Assembly (NCBI GenBank): GCA_963383645.1
Contig: OY726578.1
Location: forward strand, 19,132,092-19,196,091
DNA: 64,000 nt
Direction: 5' to 3'
Source of the DNA: Muscardinus avellanarius
Taxonomy: Eukaryota; Chordata; Mammalia; Rodentia; Gliridae
Shown in pieces: positions 23,806 through 34,471 of the stretch. The notes beneath the pieces are model-generated. The model saw nothing but the letters and a program-made list of their open reading frames with translations. It made no database searches and was not told where the DNA came from. The stretch's first letter is position 1. Each line of letters starts with the position of its first letter. Made by a program: the position numbers and the translations under genes.

Positions 23806-24310
23806 CCCCTCTCCGCATACCTCACAATGGGACTAAAATGTCAACACGTGAAGCCTGGGGGCTGCTCTTCACACGGGATGTTGAGCATCCCTGCCGCACA
23901 ACCTGCCAGTGCGGTCCCCTGGATATTCTGGCAACCAAAAATGGCCCACACATGCCCAGTGCCTGCACGGCGCTCCCCCGGCCCTGCACGCGTGTCCCTA
24001 CAGCCGAGGGCAGGGGCTTGCTCTGTCAGCGTTCCGCTGTGTCTGAGCACCCCACACAGGAGCAGTGCTTGGAGGAAGGAGGGTTTTATTTGCTTATGTA
24101 TCTGAAGAGGTTCAGAAGTCACGATCCATTCTGGGGCCTGTTTCTGACAGACCTGCACTTCCTCGGGCATCCCAGCTCCTGGCGGGAACAGAGAGAGCCA
24201 GGTAGGGGCGAGGGAGGGCAGTCCAGGCCCCAGCCCCCTGCAGCCAGGGCCCGCCTTCAGAGCAGGAGTGCGAGGGAGGGACCTTCACCCTCAAACCCCA
24301 ACAGTGCGGC

Positions 24311-24396
24311 CCTGACAGCACAGCGCAGAGCCGGCTGTGATGTCCTCGGAGCTCCTGACAGCGCAGCGCAGAGCCGGCTGTGATGTCCTCGGAGCT
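24311..24396. repeat. 43-bp perfect-length tandem duplication
   Basis: A 43-bp unit beginning 'cctgacagc' and ending 'cctcggagct' occurs at 24311-24353 and 24354-24396 with a single A/G difference, so the duplication is recent. Confidence 0.95.
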
Positions 24397-24662
24397 CATG
24401 GCGTTGCACTCCTCTTGGGCGGCAGGGCCTGGCACCACCCTCCCCTTGGTCCTTACTAGGAGACAGGATGCGTCTAAGACTCCTAGTGGCGTTCCCTCTG
24501 TAACACAGGTTAGGGTTGTGGCAGAGTTTTGACTTTGTATTACTGAAGATGTGTCGATTGAAGCTGAGATGATACCAACACCAGGAAGTGGAGCATCTCA
24601 CTGTGGCGGGCACGGTCTCCTTTGACCTTGGAGACAGCCTGGTGGACGAGAACCTGAGGCTG

Positions 24663-24812
24663 GGGAGGCAGAGGCTTGCCCTGGGGGGCAGGGAGGCAGA
24701 GGCTTGTCTTGGGGTGCAGGGAAGCAGTGACTTGCCTTAGGGGGCGGGGAAGCAGAGGCTTGTCTTGGGGTGCAGGGAAGCAGTGACTTGCCTTGGGGGG
24801 CGGGGAAGCAGC
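24663..24812. repeat. 28-bp minisatellite, about 5 units
   Basis: The 'cttg' core recurs at 24675, 24703, 24731, 24759 and 24787, exactly 28 bp apart. Units alternate between 'gcagaggcttgtcttggggt' and 'gcagtgacttgccttggggg' forms, giving a 56-bp higher-order period. Confidence 0.95.
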
Positions 24813-24907
24813 AGGGCCAGTAATAGGCGCTCCCCATCCCCGTGGCCACGCCTCTCCCCAGGAAGCCAGTCCCTCCGAAAAGCTTGGTGCTCCTGGCTTA
24901 TAAATCT

Positions 24908-25084
24908 GGTCGAAGCTGGGCACAGTCTTGTAGGCCTGTATCCCAGGACTTGGGAGGCTGAGATAGGAGGACTGCAGATTGGAGGCCAGTGCATAGTGAC
25001 TTTGTAAGACTCTAAAAATTAAAGATAAAATAGGGCTAGGGGTATAACTCAGAAGTAGACCTCCTGGATTCTATCCCCAGTACC

Positions 25085-25087
<3 letters not shown>
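24908..25087 (+). repeat. B1-ID SINE leading into a CA array
   Basis: A diverged type A dimer with 'ggggtataactcagaagtag' in the ID arm, ending 'ccccagtacccct' before the CA repeat. Confidence 0.8.

Positions 25088-25126
<39 letters not shown>
25088..25126. repeat. (CA)n microsatellite on a SINE tail
   Basis: About 19 CA units directly after the SINE end. Confidence 0.95.
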
Positions 25127-25128
<2 letters not shown>

Positions 25129-28061
25129 AGAACGTGGCCCACTGAACAAAGTAGGGGAACAGCAGCCCAAAACAGGCAGCTTTCAGGGCCAGTGAGCTGG
25201 CCACGGGTGTAAAAGGGATTGTTGATCACTTGTTTGTTTATAGATTCTTTCAGTCCATAAAGGATTTGGTTTAACTTATAATGTCAAATGATGATACAGC
25301 TGAAATAGAAAATTCCAGATCAGGAAAGTACAATAAAAATCGAAAACCAAGACCAAGGAAAGAGCTCAGACTTCGGCACACAAGGCCCAGCACAGTTGAT
25401 AGATTAGTCTCGTGTTTGACGCAAGCGTCCTGGCAGCTGAGGTGAAAGGGGAAAAGCATAATCCTCACTACCCAGGCGGTGGGCCCAGCATCGTGGAGGG
25501 CAAGGGGAGCGACTGGCGGGAGAGGTGCCTCCAGAGGCTTAGTGCCAAGGGCACAGCAGTAACCCCCGGTTTGCTCAGCTGTCCTGTTCAGGTCCACGGT
25601 AAAAGATTACAGTTTTGGTGATCTCACCAGACCCAGAGCATGGAGCAGCAGAGGACAGGCGGTGCAGAGCTGTCGGCTGGGTGTGCCTTGCTGCTCACAG
25701 GCGCTGTTGGGATGCAGGATGGAGCTGCAGGCTCCAAAGCCCACGGAGGATGGCGCCGGGCGGGTGGCACATTGACAGGGTGTGCTGGTTCCGGACAGTG
25801 GCAGCAGCCCACACAACATACTGGCCTGAAACAGCGGCGCTGCTCATATGGAACCCACAGCAGGCCTGTGCAGCCCTCGGCGACTCGCTGCTCTGGGCCG
25901 TGACGCGTCTTCCCGGAGCCATAGTGTCTGGGCACAGAGCTTCTGCAGTCGGGAGGGCCGGCAGGAGGGTGTACGCACCCCAGCTCTCGCACGCTTCTGC
26001 CTGGAAGTAACACAATGCTCTCACAGTGCAGGATGTGGCCGTCCTAGCGTGGGGAATACCTGGCCAGGTGTAAAGTCCAGCAGGGCCAGGGGGAAAGGCC
26101 CTGGAGCCCGGGGAGTGCGCCGAGAAGTCGCCCCAGGGCGGGCAGGAGTCACGGGTGGGTGGGAGCCGCCGTGTGGGCTGGGACGGCCCTGGAAGCCCTG
26201 GAGAAGGAAGGATGGCAGGGCTGGCTGATGGAGCCGAGCCGGGGAGGCTTGCAAACGCCACTCTACGTGGCCCGCACACACCTTGCACACCGAGGGGCCT
26301 GGGCAGGTGCTCAGGGAGGGGCCATGCTCCGGCTCCAAGCTGAGCGTAAGGGAGGGCAGGAGCAGCTGTGTTGGCATTTCAGAGCTCCCACCCCAGGCTC
26401 TGAGACAAAAGAAATGCTCGCTGCCCATGGAAAGGAAGGAGCTCCCGCAGCAGCCTCCATTGCTGCCTCCTGAGGGGCCTCCCCCTCCTGTTGTGATCCA
26501 GAATGAAACCAGGCGCGTGGAGTCCAAGCAGTGACTGATGGCGGGCCGACCAGCCAGGCTGTGCGTATTTTTCTCTGCCCCGGGCTCCCTGCCACCTCCC
26601 CTCCCGGCAGCCCGGCCAGAGCCGTTCAGGATGACTGTGCCTAGCACTGCCTACCTCATCATCCATCACCGAGGCCCCTCTGCAGCCACCTCCTTTTAAT
26701 AGGTTTAATTATTACTTCTCCTACTTCATGGCGCAATTAATCTTCCTCTGCCTGCGGGTTTACAGCGCACCGGCGCCGGGAGTCTCGGCGCTCGTGGCCT
26801 GCGGTCTCGGTTTGTGTCGTCCGAGGGCAGCAGGGAGCGGGCGATAGATGGGGCCAGCGGGTGCCAGGCCGCAGGGGCTCCAGCTGCTCTTGCCTGGGGA
26901 CAGTGGCATACTCCCTCCAGGCCGCAGGTTGGGCATCGGGACCTCTGCGTTTAGTTACAAAAATGGTGGTTTCCAGGGGAGCGGGAGGAGGGAAGGGCAG
27001 CTGGGGTCTGGGAGAGAGGTGCCAGTGAACCCTCCACTCACCCAAGATGTCCCCGTCATGGTGAAAGAGCAGGTGCGGGACTCATAACTGCACACATCCT
27101 TCGTGGTGAGGCAGAGCCTGTGGGTCTGGCAGTCTAAGTAGATGTCATTAGGTCAGAGGAGGGCAGGGAAGACACCCAGGATGCCCAGGGTTCCGCAGGG
27201 TGACGCCATACAGGTCATTGGAGCCGCTGCTCCTTCTCTAGGCACAAGCCTCTCAGGCTCTCCTGGTCTCTAATCGCTCTGCTCCGCTCTCCAGACATGG
27301 CTTAGCCAGACCGCCACGCCGCCCACACATAGCTGCCGCCATCTTGGTTTGCTGCAGCCCTGTGCTGAGGCTGATGGGAGAAGAGGGCAGATCCATGCCC
27401 ACCTCGCACCACAGGGCCGCCCAGGGCAGCAGGGGCGGCGAAGGGGCCTGGGCTCCTGAGTCTGAGTAAGTTCTGGAACTTTCCACAGTGCTGAAATCAC
27501 AAGATCAGCCTTGCCAGGCACTGAGAGGTTCCTGAGAAAAGCTCGCCTATCAGGGAGATGCTGTGATAGGTAATCTTGGGATTATCTGCCATTTAAAAAG
27601 ATACCTTTGCCGTCCTTCCTGGCAAAAACAATGGAGACTCATCCCCAGGGACATCTGACAGGGCCTTAGTGAGACGTGCGATCGTGTACACTTGCCCCTT
27701 GGTCTGTCTCAGTGGATGGGAGCCCGGGCGGGACAGAGAGCAGAGGGGGTTGCTCACCTGCACACTCAGCTCTCTTGAACAGGTGCGTTTTCTGGTACAA
27801 TCTATCTCCTCCCCTGCCCGAGCTTTGAGAACAAAGTGGAGGCACTCCATGTGAGCTCTGTGTAGAAGAGGGACGGGACCCAGGAACCTAGAGATGTGTC
27901 GGGTCAGAATAACGGGTCCTCAGGCCGCTTCTCTCTGTGCAGGAGAGTCAGGAGAAGCAGCGGGAACGTCCAGGGCCCTCCTGTGCAGCAGGGGTCCTGA
28001 GTTGTTCTTACTGTCCCCTCGCATCCTGGACAAATGTCGCCCTATCCTAGCCATTCAGAAT

Positions 28062-28160
28062 GAGCCAGCGGGGTGGCGTACACCTGTAATCTCAGTGCTT
28101 GGGAGGCTGAGACAGGAGGGTGGTACGCGCGTGCACACACATGCACGCACACGCACGCGC
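28062..28160 (+). repeat. Truncated B1 arm with CA-rich tail
   Basis: 'gtggcgtacacctgtaatct' to 'ggctgagacaggagggtgg' is the first half of a B1 arm. It changes abruptly at about 28121 into an irregular CACG/CACA tract. Confidence 0.75.
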
Positions 28161-29365
28161 ACTGTGTCCCCACCACCATTGCTGGAGTATTTTTAAAGCA
28201 AATCATAGACACGGCGCTGTTTGATTTATAAACACTCGCATACGTACTTCGAACTGATGAGAACTTCCCAGGCGCAGCCGCTGCCACGTCACCGCAGCGA
28301 GACTCCAGCAGTCCCTTCGCGGCTCTTGCTTTTTGGGAGCAGGTGGGCTGGTCCGGCTAAGGGCAGGGGCCTCCACTCTCCCACTAACTCAGCCCCTCGC
28401 AGTGAGGCTGGATCCTGTGTTTCCTTCTGGAAATAGCTAGTGACTGGGGCTCGGAAGCAGAGGGAAAGAACGGGTCAGCTCTCAAAGCCCCGCGTGGGTT
28501 GCACACTATTAATAATCATAACAATAATACTTGCAGTGGGACGGGCGTTCCCGTTGTAGGCGGAGGTATGCTGAGGCCCACTTTCAGAGAATTCACAGGA
28601 ACGGGCAGCCAGACTCGCCCCTAACGCGCCGCGCATTCTAGTTTCAGTAGAAATGTTTTCTGCTTGTCTTGTCCTGTCCGCGCCTCCCTTGCTCTTGGCT
28701 GGAAACAGTTAATAACAAAAGCAGGTGCGCTGAGCACTTTCTACACCCTGAAGCCCTCGGCCTCCTCCAAGCAGGCGGTGGCACTGCTGCGGCAGTGACC
28801 CCGTGGGGAGGCCCGCTGTGGCACCTAGCAGTTCAAAGCCGGGTGTCCCTTCCTCACTTGCCCAGTGAGAACCGGGCTCTGTGGGGATCTTCTGCCCCAC
28901 TAACCTTCACACATGGCCCGCTGACGGGCCTGTGTCTTCAAGCTGTGGCCTGGCAAGGGAAGGAGGGTCCACAGATGATCTGCATAGCATGGGCAGGCGC
29001 TCCGGGAGTGGGGCTGCCGGGAGCAGGGGCGTCCCCTTCCACATCCCCTTTTAAATTCCCCAGCTGGCAGAGGTCCCTTGCCAACCCAGCCTGCCGCCCC
29101 CTACCCTCGCCAGTGCAGAAGTCTTTGTTTCGAGACCCTTCCCTGATTCTTTGGAGGCCCTGCGCCTTGCAAGGGGAGCGCGAAGGGGGGAGTGGAGAGG
29201 CTGGCCAGGGGTCAGATCACTTTGCTGCCTCCAGCAGGCGCTCCTTCACAGCCAACAGCCTGGGAAGCCATCAGCGCCCAACGCTGGGCCAGAGAGGAGG
29301 ATGGCAGAGGCGGAGCGCCGTGCAGTGCACAAAGCGTCCCAGTGCTTAGGTGTGTCCTCCTCACT

Positions 29366-29581
29366 TTTTTTTTTTTTCTTTTGCTGGTCTGGGGATGGAG
29401 CCCAGGGGCATTCGACCTCTGAGCTACAGACCCTGCCCTATTTTTTATTCTTTATTTTGAAACCGGGTCTCACAGAGTTGCAGAGGGCCTCACTTAGTAG
29501 CTGAGGCTGTCCGTGAACCGTGATTCTCCGGTCTCAGCCTCCCGAGTGCTGGGATTACAAGCGTGTGCCACCACGCCCGGG
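29366..29581 (-). repeat. Type C SINE
   Basis: A complete minus-strand type C copy with 'ctgtccgtgaaccgtgattc' in the B1 arm and a T-rich head. Confidence 0.88.
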
Positions 29582-29609
29582 TCTCTCACTTCTTTATGTT
29601 CTTATTTTA

Positions 29610-29733
29610 TTTTTTGTGGTCCTACGGATGAAGCCAGGAGCATTCTACTTCTGAGTTTTTTTATTTTGAAACAGTGTCTCTCTGCGTTGCTGAGGCTGGC
29701 CTTGAACCTGCCATCCTCCTGCTGAGCCTCAGC
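29610..29733 (-). repeat. Old B1-ID SINE, deleted
   Basis: The ID arm is shortened ('gtggtcctacggatgaagcc') and the B1 arm ends at 'ctgctgagcctcagcc'. Diverged and internally deleted. Confidence 0.65.
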
Positions 29734-29829
29734 CCGTCTGCATATGTGTTTCTCATTTGCTTTCTTTGAGATGATTGTAACTTATTGGTAAGGGGGAAAA
29801 ACACCATAAGACTTTCAATTGAAGAAATA

Positions 29830-29972
29830 ATAAGCCAGGCGTGGTGGCTCACACTTGTCATCCCCATTCTTGGGAGGCTGAGACAGGAAGATCGCAAGTT
29901 CAAGGACAGCCTCAGCAACTTAGTGAGACCCTCAACAATTAAGTGAGACCCCGTTTCAAAATAAAAAATAAA
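29830..29972 (+). repeat. B1 arm of a SINE
   Basis: 'gccaggcgtggtggctcaca' through 'gaccccgtttcaaaataaaa' is a complete B1 arm with linker. No ID arm follows. Confidence 0.8.
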
Positions 29973-29999
29973 ATTTAGCTGAGCCACCTCCCAGATTAC

Positions 30000-31340
30000 C
30001 ATTGCGACATCCTTGTTGGCACCTACTTTTTATTGACGACATTTATGCTACGTCTCATTTTGAAGCGCTTGGAGAAAACAACGGCCTGCTTCAGTCGTGA
30101 TAGCGTAGAGTATGAGGGTCATTTGAAACACTAAGGCTACTGACTGTAAACACAGAAACTCTGAGCAAAGGCCACCCAAATCTCATCGCCTAAGAGGCAG
30201 CTGCCTGTTCTGCACAACCCCCTCAGATCTCCAGGGTGCGTTTACACACCTGCTTGTCACACCAAGCGTGGAGCATGATCTCTGATTGTTCCTGTTCACA
30301 AGATTATAAGAACATGTCCCTGTTTTTCTGCATAGACTTCATAATTACCTTTCTAACAACTGCATAATCCTCTACTGAGTTGGTATGCCCAGGTGTCCCC
30401 ATATCGCCCCCTGGTCTTTGCCATTGAAGGTGCTTCTGACTTTCCGCTTTTCTATAAAGCCGAGGATTGCTATGCACAGACGTCTTTCCTCAGTATGTTC
30501 CCTTGCTGGGTCGAAAGAAGGCCAAGTGCCCGGGTTGATGGCGTACGCCTGCAGTCCCAGTGACAGAGCAGGCCGAGGCAGGAGGACCACAGGCTCCAGA
30601 CCAGCCCGGGAGACTTAGCGAGGCTCCGCCTCAAAATAAAAAAGAAAAAGAAAAAGGGTGTAGCTCAGCTCAGCGGTAGAGCGCCCTGGAGTTCAGTCCC
30701 AGGGTCTCCACGAGGAGGCCGCGTTTGTAGCTCTTGGCACGCTGTGTAGCCGGACCTCGCGCTCCTCCTCCTTCCAGTAGTTGGTGTGTTGCCGATTCCA
30801 GGGCAACCTCATCCTACAGGGCGTTTACATTTTTTATTTGCTGATCTAGTAGGAGCAGAATGGCTCCCCGTTGCTTTACTTGCGTTTCTTTGGTTATTAA
30901 TGGAAATCGCATCTTCCCTGTGGTCCTTGTGTGCGGGCTGCCCGGTGTCGCTGGGGCTGCCCGGTGTCTGCGGACGTCTGCAGCTCTTTGCCTGTTCGGG
31001 TAAATTGAGGTCTTGATTTTTTGTAAATTAAACCGTGATAGCTTTACTCACAGTTGCTAGTGAACTTGTTCATACGTTTCATATTTTCTAGTGCTGTGCT
31101 TGCCTTTTAATTTTAGATATTTATTTGCACTACAAAAATCCCTATTTTTGTAATCAAATCTGTCGATGTGTTTTGCCCTGTTCTTTGAAGCTTAGGAAGC
31201 TACCCTCCCGCTGGAGAGTTGGTAAATATTTAATTCTACCTTCTGCTATTTTAGATTCTTTAATTCATCTGGATTTTATTTACTATCAATTGAGTTGCAA
31301 ATTGCATTTCCTTCTTTTCAAAACTGCTGGCCAGTCATCG
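30000..31340 (-). mobile_element. Ancient L1 remnant, antisense, reaching the next exon
   Basis: Antisense L1M-like blocks appear in order: 'ttcccttgctgggtcgaaag' before the SINE at 30526-30710, then 'tttctttggttattaatgga', 'gtaatcaaatctgtcgatgt', 'cttaattcatctggatttta' (approximate) and 'aaaactgctggccagtcatc'. The last block lies about 25-35 bases before the acceptor of the exon at 31365. Identity is low, and boundaries are estimates from remembered consensus. Confidence 0.6.
30526..30710 (+). repeat. B1-ID SINE within the antisense L1
   Basis: A diverged dimer ('gttgatggcgtacgcctgca') with linker 'aaaataaaaaagaaaaagaa' and an ID arm containing a small duplication 'cagctcagctcagcggtaga'. 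Confidence 0.75.
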
Positions 31341-31364
31341 CCCCTCTTGCTGGTTCTCTCGCAG

Positions 31365-32706
31365 GGATCATCCACCAGATGAAGGGCGACTACGCCACGG
31401 CCCTGAAGCTGCACAAGACCCACCTGTGCATCGCGCAGGAGCTGAGCGACTACGCGGCCCAGGGCCGGGCCTACGGGAACATGGGCAACGCCTACAACGC
31501 GCTGGGCATGTACGACCAGGCGGTCAAGTACCACCGGCAGGAGCTGCAGATCTCCATGGAGGTCAACGACCGCGCCTCACAGGCCTCCACGCACGGGAAC
31601 CTCGCCGTCGCCTACCAGGCCCTGGGCGCCCACGACCGGGCCCTGCAGCACTATCAGAACCACCTGGACATCGCCCGGGAGCTGCGAGACATCCAGAGCA
31701 AGGCCCGCGCCCTCAGCAACCTGGGAAACTTCCACTGCTCCCGGGCAGAGTACGTGCAGGCCGCCCCCTACTACGAACAGTACCTGCGGCTTGCGCCCGA
31801 CCTCCAGGACATGGAGGGGGAAGGGAAGGTCTGCCACAACCTTGGCTACACCCACTACTGCCTCGGGAATTACCAGGAGGCTGTGAAGTACTACGAACAG
31901 GACCTGGCGCTGGCCAAGGACCTCCACGACAAGCTGAGCCAAGCGAAGGCCTACTGCAACCTGGGCCTGGCCTTCAAGGCCCTCCTGAACTTCAGCAAAG
32001 CGGAGGAGTGCCAGAAGTACCTCCTGTCCCTGGCCCAGTCCCTCAATAACTCCCAGGCTAAGTTCCGAGCCCTCGGGAACCTGGGCGACATCTCCATCTG
32101 TAAGAAGGACGTCAACGGTGCGATCAGGTTCTACGAGCAGCAGCTGGGCTTGGCTCACCACGTGAAGGACAGGCGGCTGGAGGCCAGCGCCTACGCGGCC
32201 CTGGGCACCGCACACCGAATGGTTCAGAAGCACGACAAGGCCCTGGGCTGCCACACGCAGGAGCTGGAGGTCTACCAGGAGCTGGGCGACGTGCCGGGGG
32301 AGTGCAGGGCTCACGGGCACCTGGCCGCCGTCTACATGGCCCTCGGGAAGTACACAATGGCCTTCAAGTGCTACGAGGAGCAGCTGGAGCTGGGCCAGAA
32401 GCTGAAGGAGCCCAGCCTGGAGGCGCAGGTCTACGGCAACATGGGCATCACCAAGATGAACATGAGCCTGATGGAGGAGGCCATCGGCTACTTCGAGCAG
32501 CAGCTGGCCACGCTGCAGCAGCTGAGCGGCGGCGAGTCTGTGCTGGACCGCGGCCGGGCCTACGGCAACCTGGGCGACTGCTACGAGGCCCTGGGCGACC
32601 ACGAGGAAGCCGTCAAATACTACGAGCAGTACCTGTCTGTCGCCCAGAGCCTGAACCGCATGCAGGACCAAGCCAAGGCCTACCGGGGGCTGGGCAACGG
32701 GCACAG
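31365..32706 (+). CDS. TTC28: TTC28 giant TPR exon (11 TPR units)
   Basis: This internal exon encodes about 447 residues made almost entirely of 40-residue TPR units. Eleven units follow head to tail, each opening near 'GNAY.ALG.YD.A' and closing with 'A.AYGNL'. The tenth has 43 residues because of a short insertion near 'LSGGESVLD'. The acceptor is 'ctcgcag|gg' and the donor 'cacag|gtaaaa'. The incoming intron splits a glycine codon after its first base, exactly at a repeat boundary, and the outgoing one splits an Arg codon after two bases. The protein matches vertebrate TTC28 (also called TPRBK) by recognition of the ordered repeats. The family protein is reported to bind Aurora B and act at the spindle midzone and midbody in cytokinesis. 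TPR units form paired antiparallel helices that bind partner proteins. At 1.34 kb the exon is far longer than a typical internal exon. The first 70 complete codons all end in G or C, which opens long spurious frames on the other strand. Confidence 0.97.
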
Positions 32707-32829
32707 GTAAAAGCACAGGGGCCGGGATGGGGGGGTGGAGCCTGCGTGGGGCGCAGGAGTGACAGCCGCCCGGGGCTGCAGACGCGTGCTGACCTCATGT
32801 TCACAGAGGCCTCCTCTGAGTCCTCCCAC

Positions 32830-32953
32830 AGTCCATCAAATTAAGCAGGTGACAGTATTCCTGTTCCAGAGAGGCTGGGTTAATGCCCAAGAGCACACAG
32901 CTTAAAAGGGACAGCCACGAGGCCAGCCCGGGATCCTTGACTCCACAGGCAGC
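32830..32953 (-). repeat. MIR fragment
   Basis: 'ccagagaggctgggttaatg', 'cccaagagcacacagcttaa' and 'gcccgggatccttgactcca' match the antisense MIR core. It abuts the 52-bp tandem array. Confidence 0.65.
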
Positions 32954-33161
32954 GCTTCTGCGGCTGTGTGAAGTGGGTAACATAAGGGCTCATAGAGATC
33001 CAGGTGCTTCTGTGGCTGTGTTAAGTGGGCAACATAAGGGCTCATAGAGCGCCAGGTGCTTCTGTGGCTGTGTTAAGTGGGCAGGATAAGGGCTCATAGA
33101 GCGCCAGGTGCTTCTGTGACTGTGTTAAGTGGGCAGGATAAGGGTTCATAGAGCGCCAGGT
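32954..33161. repeat. 52-bp tandem repeat, four units
   Basis: 'gcttctg' starts units at 32954, 33006, 33058 and 33110, exactly 52 bp apart. Each unit contains 'taagggctcatagag' and ends 'ccaggt'. Units 2 to 4 differ at about two to four positions from each other, and unit 1 at about seven. The array starts about 250 bp after the donor of the giant TPR exon. Confidence 0.97.
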
Positions 33162-33380
33162 GGTGGCACACGCTCGGAATCCCAGCATTTGGGAGGCTGA
33201 GATGGGAGGATCGCAATTCGCGGTCAGCCTCAGGTACTACTTAGTGAGGCCCTTTGCAACTCAGTGAGACCCTATTTCTAAATAAAGAATAAAAAATAGG
33301 GCTTGGGGGTGTAGCTCGGAGGTAGAATGCCCTGGGTTCCATCCCCAGTACCACAAAAAAAAAAAAAAAAAAAAAAAGAG
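33153..33380 (+). repeat. Type C SINE at the end of the 52-bp array
   Basis: A complete type C copy ('atcgcaattcgcggtcagcc') with an A-tail of about 23. Its first bases 'gccaggtg' are shared with the end of the tandem unit. 'gttcatag' occurs just before it and again just after it, compatible with a target duplication. Confidence 0.88.
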
Positions 33381-33392
33381 AGAGAGTTCATA

Positions 33393-33572
33393 GGCCAGGC
33401 ATGGTGGCGCACACCTATAATCCCAGTGCTTGAGAGGCTGAGGTTTGAGGCCAGCCTCAGCAACCTATTGAGGGCCCCAGCACCTTAGTGATACCCTGTT
33501 TCAAAATTAAAAGGGGCCAGGGTATAGTTCAGAGGTAGAACACCCCTGGATTATATCTGGAGTACAAAAAAA
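33393..33572 (+). repeat. B1-ID SINE
   Basis: A dimer with a deletion in the B1 arm ('gaggctgaggtttgaggcca') and an eroded ID arm ('ccctggattatatctggagt'). Older than its neighbour. Confidence 0.8.
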
Positions 33573-34471
33573 AGAAAAGTTAATAGGGGCACGAAGGTGA
33601 GTTCATGAGTGTAGCCAGCCTTTCCTGAATGCCCCCTGTTTCCATGTGCACCGGCACCTCAGTACCCCCAGTTCCTGGAGCCCATTGTATTGCTTTTGGG
33701 AAAAGCCACCTGGTGACGCAGGAGCAGTGAGTCCATTCCATGAACATGCCGGGCACCTGGCGGGCTCTGTGGACCTCTTTCACCACACACTGACCGCCAT
33801 CTGCTGGGTGGGGACGTGTCACCGCAAGCAGCCGGCTGGGAGGAGCCGTGTGCCCCATGGGTGGCATGGCCGCCGCCAAGGCCCGCGCTCCCCCACTCTG
33901 CTCACGTCACCTCTGCACGGCACAAAAGACGCGCTGTGGGCCGAGGGGTGCTCCTCTCCCGGCGTGGGGGCAGGAGAAGGTGCCTGTGTCTGCAGGATAT
34001 ATGGCCTCACTGGATAGCAGGGGATTCGGGCTCCTGGAGGGGGAGGGCAAGGGTCAAGCTAAATCATCACCCACAGCCAGCGCCGAGCAGCTCAGGGCGA
34101 AAGATTCATGGCCGCCGTAAAGCGATTTCAAAATCATAGTCTAAGCGGTAGTGGAAATTGGGAGGCCCGAGAACCAAACAGTTCACCCGCTATCATCGTG
34201 CCTATTAATATATTTTATGTGCCCTCTGGGGTGTAGATCCCACTGAATCTCGAGCTCTTGGGAAGGTCACGAAGGGATGACTTTTGAATTGCTTTCCAGA
34301 TTATGAAATTCCTCTGCATCTCACTCTCAGGGCACATGATAGGTTTAGCTAGAAGAGGAGTTAAGAGCTTCTCTAGTAAGTGACAGTGACGAATGCTCTT
34401 CATTTTCTCGGGGGCTTTTGTGTGCTGCACCTGCACGGAATCATATCATTGCTTTTCCGTCTACACTGCAG

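Larger units (their letters stand above)
1..31364 (+). other. TTC28: TTC28 intron, 3' part (at least 31.4 kb)
   Basis: This is the intron upstream of the giant TPR exon. It ends in a normal acceptor, 'ggttctctcgcag', at 31364. No open stretch here resembles the TPR units that should precede that exon, so the upstream coding exon lies before base 1. The sequence is a mix of SINEs, L1, LTR and MIR remnants listed separately. I see nothing recognisable in 485-1279, 1741-2878, 3038-4346, 8690-9020, 10485-11050, 11731-12730, 14171-15235, 15455-16190, 17236-18340, 18521-19314, 19651-20657, 25127-28061 and 28160-29365. These look single-copy. 24000-28500 is markedly GC-rich, but its open frames have no family resemblance and overlap on both strands. 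Confidence 0.8.
32707..34471 (+). other. TTC28: TTC28 intron between the two main TPR exons
   Basis: The donor 'gtaaaa' and acceptor 'ctacactgcag' bound this 1.77-kb intron. It holds an antisense MIR, a 52-bp tandem array, and two SINEs in series. From about 33573 to 34471 I see single-copy sequence with no repeat or coding signal. Confidence 0.9.

Noticed and set aside
24663..24812. Regularly spaced repeats considered as a CRISPR array
   Set aside because: The 28-bp units are contiguous with no unique spacers, and the setting is a mammalian intron.
24540..24923. A repeat-containing minus-strand frame over the minisatellite
   Set aside because: The 28-bp period is not a multiple of three, so the repeats are read in shifting frames. 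It is not a repeat protein.
25600..26700. Overlapping long open frames on both strands in GC-rich intron
   Set aside because: All frames are open because stops are rare in GC-rich DNA. No domain, splice structure or frame preference is visible.
31426..32049. A 207-codon open frame in another + frame of the giant exon
   Set aside because: Arg/Pro/Gly-rich alternate-frame product of the same GC-rich repeats. The TTC28 frame has splice sites, family match and continuity.
31577..32716. A 379-codon open frame on the minus strand across the giant exon
   Set aside because: It is a shadow of the TPR coding strand. Extreme GC3 and the 120-bp repeat period remove stops from the antisense frame. Its protein is a low-complexity Leu/Val/Gln repeat with no known fold.
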